Source: RSA9 sp036381195
GTDB taxonomy: Bacteria; Gemmatimonadota; Gemmatimonadetes; Longimicrobiales; RSA9
Reading direction: 5' to 3'
Assembly: GCA_036381195.1 (NCBI GenBank)
Contig: DASVDH010000112.1
Span: 1-64,000 of the forward strand
DNA: 64,000 nt
Shown: positions 15,489-24,172 of the stretch, one piece after another
Position numbering within the stretch: the first letter of the stretch is position 1
Layout: each line of letters starts with the position of its first letter
The notes under the pieces: generated by a model
What the model saw: the letters and a program-made list of their open reading frames with translations, nothing else
Databases searched by the model: none
Told to the model about the DNA's origin: nothing
Translations under genes and position numbers: made by a program

Positions 15489-17045
15489 TCAATGCCGCGG
15501 CGGCTGATCGAAGGTGACGAACGGCAGGCCCAGCGGCGGCCGCCGCGCGCCGGGGTTGGCGAAGGCGCGATGCAGGTGCTCGCACGCGTCCAACGGCGAG
15601 AGCGAGCGGCCCCTGGCCGCCAGGTCTGCCGCGCGTGCGCTGTAGAAGAGGCCGAGCGCGGCCGCCGTCCGCGCATCGTGGCCCGCAGCGAGCAGTGCGC
15701 CGATCACGCCCGCGAGCTGGTCTCCCATGCCGGCGGTGGCGAGATCCGACGAGCCGATCGTGTTCACGAGCACGGGCTCGCCCGGCGCCCCGACCACGGA
15801 CGGCAGTCCCTTGAGCAGCACGACGCATCCCGAGGCGTCCGCGAGCGCGCGCGCCGACTCCAGCGGGTCCCGCCGGATCTCCGCCACGCTCCGCCCGGTC
15901 AGCCGGCCCATCTCGCCGGGGTGCGGCGTGAGCACGGTCGGCCTCTCGCCTCCGAGGCGCGCGAGCGCCTCGCCGCCGCGAGCGGCCAGCAGGGTCAGCG
16001 CGTCCGCATCGAGCAGCGCCGGCTTGCCGGCCGTCGCCTCGAGCACGGTGTCCAGCGCGCGCCGTGCATCGTCGTCCAGGCCGAGCCCGGGCCCCGCGAG
16101 GACCGCCTCGCATCCTTCCGCCGCCGCGCGCAGCGCCGCCTCATCACCCCGGTCCGCGAACACCGCTTCCGGCGCGAGCGTCTGGAGGATCTGCCGGTTG
16201 GCCTCCGGCGAGGCGATGCGGACGAGCCCGGCCCCCGCGCGCAGCGCGCCGCGTGCCGAGATCGCAGCCGCGCCTGCCATGCCCGCGTGGCCCGCGAGCA
16301 CGAGGAGTCGGCCCACGCTGGTCTTGTGGGCGTCCGGCGTGCGCGGCCGCAGCCGCGCTTCGGCCCAGCCGGGGGTGATCAGCTCCGCGCCCGGCCGCTC
16401 GGGGCCGTACGGCGGGAACCCGATCTCGACGACGACGAGCCGGCCGCAGTGTGCACGCGCGGGCTGCAACAACAGTCCCGTCTTCGGCCACCCGAACGCG
16501 ACCGTGACCGACGCGCGCACCGCGATGCCCGGCACCTCGCCCGTCGTGGCATCAACGCCGGAGGGCAGGTCCAGCGCGACCACGGGCCGCCCGCTCTCGT
16601 TCAGCGCATCGATGACCTGCGCCGCTGGGGGGCGCGGCGCGCCCCGGCTCCCGGTTCCCAGGATGCCGTCCACCAGCACGGCCGCTCGTCGGAACGCCGC
16701 CGCGGCATCCCCCGCAGGCAGCGCGTCCACCGCGTGGCCGTGCAGGAGCGCCGCATCGGGCGGCCGCGCGCCCGCCTGCACGTACGCAACCTCCCGCCCC
16801 CAGGACGCGAGCGTGCGCAGCAGCACCAGCGCGTCGCCGCCGTTGTTGCCGGAGCCGACCGCAGCCACGACCGGCCCGTCCGGGAACAGACGGGCAAGCA
16901 CCTGCGCCGCGCTCCGGCCCGCGTTCTCCATGAGCACGCGCTCCGGCACGCCCTGCCTCTCCCGCGCGGCGCGATCCGTGGCCGCCGCTTCCGTCACTGT
17001 CAGCAGCGGGACGGATGCAACGCCCCAGACATCCCGGTCACTCAT
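15489..17045 (-). CDS. nnr: Bifunctional NAD(P)H-hydrate repair enzyme (epimerase/dehydratase)
   Basis: The 518-residue product fuses NAD(P)HX epimerase (about 1-210, with GSGNNGGDALV and LDLPSGVDATTG) and ADP/ATP-dependent NAD(P)HX dehydratase (about 225-518, with GHAGMAGAAAISARGALRAG, AGPGLG, LTPHPGEMGRLTG and GMGDQLAGVIGALL). It repairs hydrated, damaged NADH and NADPH. The usual GTGD near the end is GMGD here, which keeps the Asp. ATG 17045 fits the family start; an in-frame ATG at 17075 adds ten residues. It is likely co-transcribed with the propeller gene 95 bases downstream. Confidence 0.94.
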   Translation of the reverse strand: MSDRDVWGVASVPLLTVTEAAATDRAARERQGVPERVLMENAGRSAAQVLARLFPDGPVVAAVGSGNNGGDALVLLRTLASWGREVAYVQAGARPPDAALLHGHAVDALPAGDAAAAFRRAAVLVDGILGTGSRGAPRPPAAQVIDALNESGRPVVALDLPSGVDATTGEVPGIAVRASVTVAFGWPKTGLLLQPARAHCGRLVVVEIGFPPYGPERPGAELITPGWAEARLRPRTPDAHKTSVGRLLVLAGHAGMAGAAAISARGALRAGAGLVRIASPEANRQILQTLAPEAVFADRGDEAALRAAAEGCEAVLAGPGLGLDDDARRALDTVLEATAGKPALLDADALTLLAARGGEALARLGGERPTVLTPHPGEMGRLTGRSVAEIRRDPLESARALADASGCVVLLKGLPSVVGAPGEPVLVNTIGSSDLATAGMGDQLAGVIGALLAAGHDARTAAALGLFYSARAADLAARGRSLSPLDACEHLHRAFANPGARRPPLGLPFVTFDQPPRH

Positions 17046-17249
17046 CCCGCCGCTCCATGGACGACGACGCGCCATGCCGCCGCGCGCGGCACGGCCGGCG
17101 CGCGCGCCCTGACCACGGCCACAACGGCACGCGGCTGCGCATCCCGGTCTGCGGGAGGAAGCCGTCCGCTGACCGCTGGGAATCGAGGGTGAGGCATCCG
17201 GATCCGCGTCGCGACCGGCGGCCCCGGGAAGGTTGGCGGGCCGGGCGCG

Positions 17250-17447
17250 CTACTTGTAGCTCTGCCCGATGGTCCGGCCGAAGCTGATCTCGCCGTTGTC
17301 GATTCGGATGTTGAACCCGCATTCGGGATTCGAGCAGACCCACGCCTTGTACGTGATGGGCGCCCCGTCCCGACCGTAGTCCGAGAGCGGCAGCATCTGG
17401 CCGTGCTCACACTTACGGCACTGCGGGAACTCAATGTTGGACGGCAT
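17250..17447 (-). CDS. 65-residue zinc-ribbon protein
   Basis: A small soluble protein with two cysteine knuckles, C10-x2-C13 and C38-x4-C43, arranged like a treble of beta strands around one zinc. The spacing resembles the zinc ribbon of TFIIS/RPB9 or small cytosolic ribbon proteins but I do not recognise a named family. Start ATG 17447 has a purine-rich GAGGGGA Shine-Dalgarno close upstream. It stands alone between nnr and the GH15 gene; the function is unknown. Confidence 0.75.
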   Translation of the reverse strand: MPSNIEFPQCRKCEHGQMLPLSDYGRDGAPITYKAWVCSNPECGFNIRIDNGEISFGRTIGQSYK

Positions 17448-17533
17448 CGTTCATCCCCTCCCCTCGGCAGGTTCTCCTGCAACGGCTGATCCGCGGCCGG
17501 CTCCGCCCGGCTGGCCCGGCGCGCGGTGCGGAC

Positions 17534-19561
17534 TCAGAGCAGCGCGCGCTCAACCCCCGAGCGAACCGCGCCGCACGTGGGACACGTCTCGAACGCGTCC
17601 CGCCGGGCCAGGTAATCCTGCACCGCCGTGACGAAGGCGGCGTGACTCCAGATCAGCGGCGTCACCGAAAGCGGCGCGCCGGAGAACGGATCGAGCTGCT
17701 CGGGCAGGAGTCCCGATCCGATCGCCCGCTCTGCGACCCATTCCAGCGGCTCCAGCGCAGCTTCCAGCGCTGCCGGGTCCTCCGCACGCGCGATCCGCCA
17801 CCCCGCATGCCAGCATTGGGCGATGAACCAGGGGTTGCCGGGGACCCGCTCCCAATCCTGCGTCACCGCATGATAATAATCCCCGCGGTAACGGGCCAGT
17901 CCGCCGACCTCGGTCCGCACCGTGAGCGCCTCGATCACGTCGTCCAGGGTGCTCACGAGCCGCGGGTCGTCTTCGGGCAGCACGCCGAGGAAGTGCAGGC
18001 CGAACAGCGAGCTGTCCGGCGTATCATCACGTACCGCCTGGCCGCCCGGACCTCCGTCGGAGAACACCAGCATGCGCAGGAACCGCCCACGCTCCTCGTC
18101 CCATAGGTGCTCGAGAATCCCGCGCCGGACCTCATCCGCCGCGCGTCGGTAGCGCGCCACCAGGTCTGCGTCCCCGAACGCCTGTGCGAAGCGAGCCGCC
18201 GCATCCAGCCCGGCCCACACCGCGGCGCACGTGAACGTCAGCACCCCGCGCCGCTCTTCCCACAGATCCCAGGAAGGCAACGGCAGACCCGTCGCCGCGT
18301 CCCGGTATTCGGCCAGGAAATCGGCGGCGCGGATGATGAAGGACCGGTACAGCGGCTGCACCTCCTCAACGTTGCGGTAGCGCTCGAAATGCCGCCACAA
18401 CGCCCAAACCACCAGCCCCGTCTCGTCCTCCTGGATCGGCAGCACCTTCTGCCCCTTCGCGTCCACCCACGGATGCCATGACGACGCGAGCGTCCGGTCC
18501 GGGTTGTACTTGTGGAGGAAGTAGCCCTCCTTCTTGATCAGCCGGCCCGCGAAATCGAAAAAGCGCTGCGCGAGCGATGCGTACCCCGCGCGGCTGAACG
18601 CATCCGCCACCAGGGCGCCGTCCCGCGGCCACATGTAACTGTACGTGTCCCGCGCGAACTGCGCGATGTCCGAGTCCGTCGCCGCGATGATCGCCCCACC
18701 CTGGTCCACGTGCGTCCGCATCACCAGCAGACTGGTCCGGTACAGCGACACCAGCGATTCGGGCAGCCCCGAGTAGTCCACGCCGTGGTGCTCAACCCAG
18801 AGACGCCAGTACCGCGCCGTACGCTCGATCAGCGCCAGCGGCCCCTGCGACCGGATCAACGCATCGAGCTGCAGCATCTCGCCGTAACGCTCGCCCGCCG
18901 CGATCCAGTAGTACAACACCTCCTCCCCCCGACCTGCCACCTCGAGGTCCACCGCGATGGTCGAGTCCACGGAGCCCTGCGCGATCGGGTTCCCGCTCAG
19001 GATGCCGTCGCCTTCCGCGTCCCGCCACGTCCCCTCGGCCCCGTTCACGCGCTTCTTCCCCGTCGCGTACCGCGTGATGCGATGATCCGGTGGCTGCCCG
19101 GCGCCCATCATGAAGTAACGGTCGCGCTTGTAATGCACCACCGCGTCCAGCTCAGGGTCGTAGAGCGCCGTATCGCCGACCTCGCTGCCAGAGATGTAGA
19201 AGTCCTGGTGCAGGAACACCCGCACCAGCCGCTGCTGGTCCCTCAGGTTGCGCACCCTGAGCTCTCGGCAGAATACGTCCACCTCGAAGTCCACCGCGTC
19301 CCGGCATTCCAGCTCGATCCCCAGCCACGGATTGCGCAGCACCGTGCGGCCAACGAGCGTGCCTTCCTCGTAGCCGATTTCCCGTTCCCACGAATCGTCC
19401 ACCCAGTGCGTCGCTCCGTCCACCCACACGCCGAACCGGAACGGATGCCCCTCCGTGTGGTTCTCCAACCCGATGCGCGGATAGTAGATGTCCCGGATCT
19501 GGTAGAGGTGATCGAGATTGACGAGGAATCGGCCGTTGCCGAGAACCAACGATCGCGACAT
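17534..19561 (-). CDS. Glycoside hydrolase family 15 protein (glucoamylase-like)
   Basis: The 675-residue product has an N-terminal beta-sandwich (about 1-270) and a GH15 (alpha/alpha)6 barrel (about 290-650). Landmarks are TYSYMWPRDGALVADAF, QEDETGLVVWALWRH (candidate catalytic Glu), LPSWDLWEERRGVLTFTCAA, PDSSLFGL and SGLLPEQLDP (second Glu). No signal peptide is seen, so it is probably cytoplasmic, degrading alpha-glucans such as glycogen or trehalose-like sugars. The C-terminus adds a CPTCG knuckle of unknown role. ATG 19561 is the family start; the longer frame to 19633 is not conserved. No other glycogen gene lies next to it. Confidence 0.92.
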   Translation of the reverse strand: MSRSLVLGNGRFLVNLDHLYQIRDIYYPRIGLENHTEGHPFRFGVWVDGATHWVDDSWEREIGYEEGTLVGRTVLRNPWLGIELECRDAVDFEVDVFCRELRVRNLRDQQRLVRVFLHQDFYISGSEVGDTALYDPELDAVVHYKRDRYFMMGAGQPPDHRITRYATGKKRVNGAEGTWRDAEGDGILSGNPIAQGSVDSTIAVDLEVAGRGEEVLYYWIAAGERYGEMLQLDALIRSQGPLALIERTARYWRLWVEHHGVDYSGLPESLVSLYRTSLLVMRTHVDQGGAIIAATDSDIAQFARDTYSYMWPRDGALVADAFSRAGYASLAQRFFDFAGRLIKKEGYFLHKYNPDRTLASSWHPWVDAKGQKVLPIQEDETGLVVWALWRHFERYRNVEEVQPLYRSFIIRAADFLAEYRDAATGLPLPSWDLWEERRGVLTFTCAAVWAGLDAAARFAQAFGDADLVARYRRAADEVRRGILEHLWDEERGRFLRMLVFSDGGPGGQAVRDDTPDSSLFGLHFLGVLPEDDPRLVSTLDDVIEALTVRTEVGGLARYRGDYYHAVTQDWERVPGNPWFIAQCWHAGWRIARAEDPAALEAALEPLEWVAERAIGSGLLPEQLDPFSGAPLSVTPLIWSHAAFVTAVQDYLARRDAFETCPTCGAVRSGVERALL

Positions 19562-19660
19562 CGAGATCACCGCAACGTCACGGTGCCAGACACACGCCGG
19601 CCCGCCACGCCGTACACGCGCACCAGCGCGCACGGGTACGTGGGACGGCCGCCCACCCGA

Positions 19661-20041
19661 CTACAGCCCCGCTCCCCACGGATAGTTGCGCTCGAACGCA
19701 TCCTCGAAGTCGAAGACTTCCTCGAAGTCTTCCAGGGCGTCGTCTTCCTGGCGGATCAGGATGCCACAGTCGACGAGCGCGAAGACCATCTTACCCACGT
19801 CTGCCGTCTCGCGAATCCCCCAGTACTCCAGCACCGTCCGGGCCATGGGCCCGAAGCGCTCGAGCGCCAGGTCCCGCACCCCTTCCGCGAGCTCGCGGCC
19901 GCTGATGTGCCGCGGCTCCGGCAGCCGCTCCAGCACGTAGTGCAGCGCGCTGAGGATGAAGAGGTAGGCCGTCTCGTGATAGGCCGGATGGCGTTGGCGC
20001 AGCCGGCTCATCACGTCTTCCGCGAAGTTGATCCCGCTCAT
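19661..20041 (-). CDS. Minf_1886 family protein
   Basis: The 126-residue soluble protein has the conserved pattern of this small family: FAEDVMSRLRQRHPAYHETA, FILSALHYVLERL, RHISGRELAEGVRDLA, FGPMARTVLEYWGIRETADVG and VFALVDCGIL, and an acidic tail EDFEEVFDFEDAF. The family is widespread in Gemmatimonadota, Verrucomicrobiota and relatives, with no known function. ATG 20041 begins the conserved region. It follows glyA at a distance of about 470 bases, and the GH15 gene comes 99 bases later. Confidence 0.82.
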   Translation of the reverse strand: MSGINFAEDVMSRLRQRHPAYHETAYLFILSALHYVLERLPEPRHISGRELAEGVRDLALERFGPMARTVLEYWGIRETADVGKMVFALVDCGILIRQEDDALEDFEEVFDFEDAFERNYPWGAGL

Positions 20042-20514
20042 GGGAACGACGGTTCCTGTCCGGGCACGCCACCCCCCGGTCCGACACCGGCTGCGTGCCG
20101 CCCCACCCAGGTCCACTCCCGCCCGGACGCCTCGCGTGACTCCTGAATCGAGGTCAGAGTGCGACTACCCCCTCACGTGCGTCGCAGAAGGTTCCGGCAT
20201 GCAATGCGCCCCGGCGCAGCAAACCACGCCGGTTCCGGAACTGGTCCGCCGCCGCCCCACCCCTGCGAGCCCGCCTGGAATTTCGCCCTACGGCCCGCCG
20301 CGCGCCAGATGCGCGTGCAAGATTCTCGCCGCTGCGCCGGCCACCCGGGGCGGCGCGGGCCTGCCGCGACCGACCGATGACGCGCCGCCGTTGGGCCGGC
20401 CGGCCCGCCCTGCGCGCCGTCGTTTCCCTGGAGCCGCTCGAGGCATCGCGATGGGCCGATGCCGGGCCTCAGCGTCGTGCTGGGGCAGGAGCTCGGGCTC
20501 TCGAAGGTGCACCG
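20042..20514. other. 473-bp spacer between glyA and the Minf_1886 gene
   Basis: I see no gene, tRNA or clear terminator. The sequence is GC-rich with no protein-like frame; it should hold the promoter of the Minf_1886 gene at its left end and the glyA terminator at the right end, but no convincing motif was found. Confidence 0.5.
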
Positions 20515-21786
20515 TTACGCCGGCCGGGCCGCTGGCTCCGCCTGCCGGTACCCCACGTACAGTGGGTACGCCTCGCAGAGCTCCGCCACCCGGGCCCCGA
20601 TCCGCCGCGCCACGCCCTCGTCCCGCGGCGCCGCGAGGACTTCCGCGATCCAGCGGCCGATCATCCGGAACTCCGCCTCGCCCATCCCTCGGGTCGTGAG
20701 CGCCGCGCTCCCGATCCGAATCCCGGAGGTCACGAATGGCGAGCGCGTCTCGCCTGGCACGGTGTTCTTGTTGACCGTGATCCCCGCCCGCCCCAACGCC
20801 TCTTCCGCTTCCTTCCCGGTCAGATCCCGCCGCCGCAGGTCCACCAGCAGGAGATGGTTGTCCGTGCCCCCGCTGACCAGATCGAAGCCCTGCGCCATCA
20901 GCTCGTCCGCGAGCGCGCGTGCGTTCGCGACCACCTGCCGCGCGTACGTGCGGAACGACGGATCCAACGCCTCCTTGAACGCCACTGCCTTCGCCGCGAT
21001 CACGTGCATCAGCGGCCCACCCTGCAGCCCCGGGAAGACCTGCTTGTCGATCGCCTTCGCGTGCCGCTCCCGGCACAGGATGAAGCCGCTGCGCGGACCG
21101 CGCAACGTCTTGTGCGCCGTGGACGTCACCACATCCGCGTGCGGCACGGGACTGGGGTGCACGCCGCCCGCGACCAGTCCCGCAATGTGCGCCATGTCCA
21201 CGACCAGTGCCGCGCCGGCCTCGCGTGCGATCGCGCCGAACGCCTCGAAGTCGATCACGCGTGGGTACGCCGAGGCGCCGGCCACGATCACCTTCGGCCG
21301 CTCGCGCAGCGCGAGCTCGCGCACCTGGTCATAGTCGATGCGACCGTCCTTCTCGTCCACGCCGTACGCGACCACGCGGAACCAGCGGCCGCTGAAGTTC
21401 ACCGGCGAGCCGTGGGTCAGGTGCCCGCCGTGGGAGAGATTCATGCCCAGCAGCACATCGCCCGGCTCCATGAACGCCATGTAGGCGGCCATGTTCGCTT
21501 GCGCCCCGGCATGCGGCTGCACGTTCGCGTGCTCCGCGCCGAACAGCTCGCACGCGCGTTCGATCGCCAGCCGCTCCACCACATCCACCCACTCGCAGCC
21601 GCCGTAGTAGCGCCTGCCCGGATAGCCCTCCGCGTACTTGTTCGTCAGCACGGAGCCGAGCGCTTCGAGCACGGCCGGCGAGACGAAGTTCTCGCTCGCG
21701 ATCAGCTCGAGTGATGCGTGCTGCCGCTCCGCCTCGCGCCGGATCGCCTCGAAGACCTCCGGGTCTGTATCTCGAAGTGCCTGCAT
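20515..21786 (-). CDS. glyA: Serine hydroxymethyltransferase
   Basis: The 423-residue product is a full-length GlyA that converts serine and tetrahydrofolate to glycine and 5,10-methylene-THF, with PLP as cofactor. Signatures are IASENFVSPAVLEA, NKYAEGYPGRRYYGG, VQPHAGAQANMAAY, VDMAHIAGLVAGG, the PLP lysine in TSTAHKTLRGPRSG, and GGTDNHLLLVDLR. ATG 21786 has GAGGGGA directly upstream; an in-frame ATG three codons earlier is possible. It is preceded by the leucine-dehydrogenase-like gene after 109 bases that include a 16-bp perfect palindrome (21846-21861). Confidence 0.97.
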   Translation of the reverse strand: MQALRDTDPEVFEAIRREAERQHASLELIASENFVSPAVLEALGSVLTNKYAEGYPGRRYYGGCEWVDVVERLAIERACELFGAEHANVQPHAGAQANMAAYMAFMEPGDVLLGMNLSHGGHLTHGSPVNFSGRWFRVVAYGVDEKDGRIDYDQVRELALRERPKVIVAGASAYPRVIDFEAFGAIAREAGAALVVDMAHIAGLVAGGVHPSPVPHADVVTSTAHKTLRGPRSGFILCRERHAKAIDKQVFPGLQGGPLMHVIAAKAVAFKEALDPSFRTYARQVVANARALADELMAQGFDLVSGGTDNHLLLVDLRRRDLTGKEAEEALGRAGITVNKNTVPGETRSPFVTSGIRIGSAALTTRGMGEAEFRMIGRWIAEVLAAPRDEGVARRIGARVAELCEAYPLYVGYRQAEPAARPA

Positions 21787-21895
21787 TCCCCTCATCCTGT
21801 TGACATCGCCAGGCGCCGCCGGCGCGCCGCGCCGCAAGCACGCGAGCCGGCGGCCGCCGGCCCCCGGCGCCCGGGCGGACGAAGCGCCCGCTCCC

Positions 21896-22951
21896 TCAAA
21901 CCCTCGTCTTCTGGATCCGTGCCACCTGCTCGATCCGGCGCTCCGCCAGCCGGTCCGCCGCGTCGTGGGTCGGGATTCCCTGCTCCTTGGCGAGCTCGAA
22001 GAGCTGCAGCAGCGTGTCGTAGATCTCGCCGGCCTTCCGCTTGCTCCGGTCCGGCGGCCACCCGGACAGCTCCCCGTACACGTTGATCAGCCCGCCGGCA
22101 TTGATGACGTAGTCGGGCGCGTACAGGATCCCCCGCCGCACCAGCTCGTCGCCGTGCCGCTCCTCCGCGAGCTGGTTGTTGGCCGCCCCCGCGATGATGT
22201 CGCAGCGGAATTGCGGCACCGTCTCGTCGTTCACGACGCCGCCCAGTGCGCATGGAGCGAAGATCTGCGCCTCCACGCCATAGATCGAGTCGGGCGCCAC
22301 GGGCTCCGCGCCGAAATCCCGGACGACACGCGCGACCCTCTCCTCATCGATGTCCGTGGCAACGATCTTCACGCCTTCGGCCGCCAGATGGCTGCACAGG
22401 TGATAGCCCACGTGGCCGAGCCCCTGCACCGCGACCGTCATGCCGGCCAGCGAATCGTTCCCGTACCGCTCCCGCGCGCACGCCTTGATCCCGCGATACA
22501 CGCCGTACGCCGTCACGGGCGAAGGGTCTCCGGAACGGCCGGCGATCCCCGTCACGTACTCCGTCTCCATGTGGACGTAGTCCATGTCCTCCACGCTGGT
22601 GCCCACGTCCTCCGCCGTGATGTAGCGCCCCTTCAGGGACTCGACGAAGCGGCCGTGCGCGCGGAACAGCATCTCGCGCCGCGGCGTCTTGGGGTCGCCG
22701 ATGATCACCGCCTTCCCGCCGCCCAGGTTGACCCCCGCGACCGCCGCCTTGTACGTCATCCCGCGCGAGAGCCGGAGCACATCGATCAGCGCTTCCGTGT
22801 CCGACTTGTAGTTCCAGAGCCGTGTCCCGCCCAGTGCGGGGCCCAGCGTGGTGTCGTGGATCGCGATGATCCCACGGTAGTTCGCCGCCGGCTCGTAGCA
22901 GAAGACCACCTGCTCGTGCTCGTGCTCGCTGATCAGGTCGAAGATCTCCAT
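21896..22951 (-). CDS. Leucine/valine/phenylalanine dehydrogenase family protein
   Basis: The 351-residue product belongs to the Glu/Leu/Phe/Val dehydrogenase family and has the length of leucine dehydrogenase. It carries the substrate region with ALGGTRLWNY, K68 in GMTYKAAVAG and K80 in NLGGGKAVIIGDP (the catalytic lysines), and a Rossmann NAD-binding segment GLGHVGYHLCSHLA (about 176-189). The end segment APDYVINAGGLINVYGE is typical. It would deaminate branched-chain amino acids to 2-oxoacids. Its neighbours are acyl-CoA dehydrogenase, hydroxyacyl-CoA dehydrogenase and thiolase genes, so a branched-chain amino-acid or acyl catabolic cluster is plausible. Confidence 0.93.
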   Translation of the reverse strand: MEIFDLISEHEHEQVVFCYEPAANYRGIIAIHDTTLGPALGGTRLWNYKSDTEALIDVLRLSRGMTYKAAVAGVNLGGGKAVIIGDPKTPRREMLFRAHGRFVESLKGRYITAEDVGTSVEDMDYVHMETEYVTGIAGRSGDPSPVTAYGVYRGIKACARERYGNDSLAGMTVAVQGLGHVGYHLCSHLAAEGVKIVATDIDEERVARVVRDFGAEPVAPDSIYGVEAQIFAPCALGGVVNDETVPQFRCDIIAGAANNQLAEERHGDELVRRGILYAPDYVINAGGLINVYGELSGWPPDRSKRKAGEIYDTLLQLFELAKEQGIPTHDAADRLAERRIEQVARIQKTRV

Positions 22952-23059
22952 CCCCCTCTCCTGGATTCCGGCGCACTCGCCCGCACCTCACGGGCCCCGG
23001 CGCATCGAGCCACGCCGCTTCCCGCGCGCTGGCAGCGTCGGCCGGCGCGCGGCCGGCGA

Positions 23060-24166
23060 TCACGTCCGGTACAGCTCCCGCGCGATCAGGCGGCGCAGCG
23101 CCTGGTTCGTCCCGCCCAGGATCTGGGTCACCTTGGCGTCGCGCATCAGCTTCTCCACCGGGTAGTCGCGCATGTAGCCGTACCCGCCGAACACCTGTAC
23201 CGCCTGCGTGGCGATCCACATCGCCGCCTCGCCCGCGCACACCTTGGCCTCTGCCGTCACGCGCGGGCCGGGTGCCGCCGCCGCGCTGCGCAGCAGGCCG
23301 CGCGCCGCATCCAGGCGGATCGCCATGTCCGCCAGCTTGACTTGCAGCCCCTCGAACTCGCGGATCTTGCGGCCGAACTGCTCCCGCACCCCCGCGTAGG
23401 CCACAGCGTGCTCGAGGGCCGCCCGGGCGAGCCCCACCGCCACCGCTGCCACACCCAACCGGCCCACGTCCCCGCCGCCCGGATCCGCGGCCGCGCCGGC
23501 CACCTCCGCGTCCGCCTCGGAACGCACGTCCTCGAGCGCCAGCGTGACCACTTCGAGCGGCCGGAGCCCCAGCGGAGCGTGGGCCTCGCGCACGCGGACC
23601 CCGCCGGCATCGGCGGGCACGAGCACCCCGGTGCTTCCGGCCGCCTCTCCGCGCACCCGGGCGACGATCAGGCCCGTCTGCGCGCAACGCCACACGTGCT
23701 CCAGCGCGCCGCGCAGCACGCGCGCGCCATCTTGCTGCGCCACCTGCGCCGCCGTGATGGCGTCGTCATCGGAATCCCAGTGCGCGAGCGCCGCCACAGT
23801 CTCGCCCCCACTCAGCCGCGGCAACCAGCGCGCCTTCTGCTCCTCGCTCCCGAGCCGCAGGATGATGTCCGCCGCCGCCGCGTGCTGCGCCACCAGCATC
23901 GCGACGGACGCTTCGCCCCGTGCGAGCTCCTCGACCGCCGCGACGAACGTCGGGGCATCGAACCCCATTCCGCCGTGCTCCTCGGGCACCATCATCCCGA
24001 GGAAACCCAGTTCCGCGAGCTGCCCCAACACCGACGCAGGCAGCGTCCGCTCCCGGTCCCACGCCTCGGCGTGGGGCCGCAGCTCCCCCTCTGCGAACTC
24101 GCGCGCCAGCCCGCGGACCTGCTGCTCTTCGTCGCTCGCGAACGCCACGGTCAGTGCATCCACCAT
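23060..24166 (-). CDS. Acyl-CoA dehydrogenase family protein, catalytic Glu apparently absent
   Basis: The 368-residue product has the acyl-CoA dehydrogenase N-terminal helices (GFLGMMVPEEHGGMGFDAP), the middle beta domain and C-terminal helices (REQFGRKIREFEGLQVKLADM, FGGYGYMRDYPVEKLMRDAKV). The usual C-terminal motif IYEGTxQ, which carries the catalytic Glu, reads ILGGTNQ (about 349-355). The alternative Glu position used by isovaleryl-CoA dehydrogenase (LERL) corresponds to VGRL. The middle domain is also divergent: the usual E-P-x-(A/S)-GSD patch is HWDSDDDA. It lies seven bases after hbd. It could be a non-redox paralogue or use another base. Confidence 0.85.
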   Translation of the reverse strand: MVDALTVAFASDEEQQVRGLAREFAEGELRPHAEAWDRERTLPASVLGQLAELGFLGMMVPEEHGGMGFDAPTFVAAVEELARGEASVAMLVAQHAAAADIILRLGSEEQKARWLPRLSGGETVAALAHWDSDDDAITAAQVAQQDGARVLRGALEHVWRCAQTGLIVARVRGEAAGSTGVLVPADAGGVRVREAHAPLGLRPLEVVTLALEDVRSEADAEVAGAAADPGGGDVGRLGVAAVAVGLARAALEHAVAYAGVREQFGRKIREFEGLQVKLADMAIRLDAARGLLRSAAAAPGPRVTAEAKVCAGEAAMWIATQAVQVFGGYGYMRDYPVEKLMRDAKVTQILGGTNQALRRLIARELYRT

Positions 24167-24172
24167 CGGCCG

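Noticed and set aside
21846..21861. 16-bp perfect palindrome GCCGGCGGCCGCCGGC as an operator
   Set aside because: In sequence of this GC content, GC-only palindromes of this size appear by chance; no repeat copy or position relative to a promoter supports a site.
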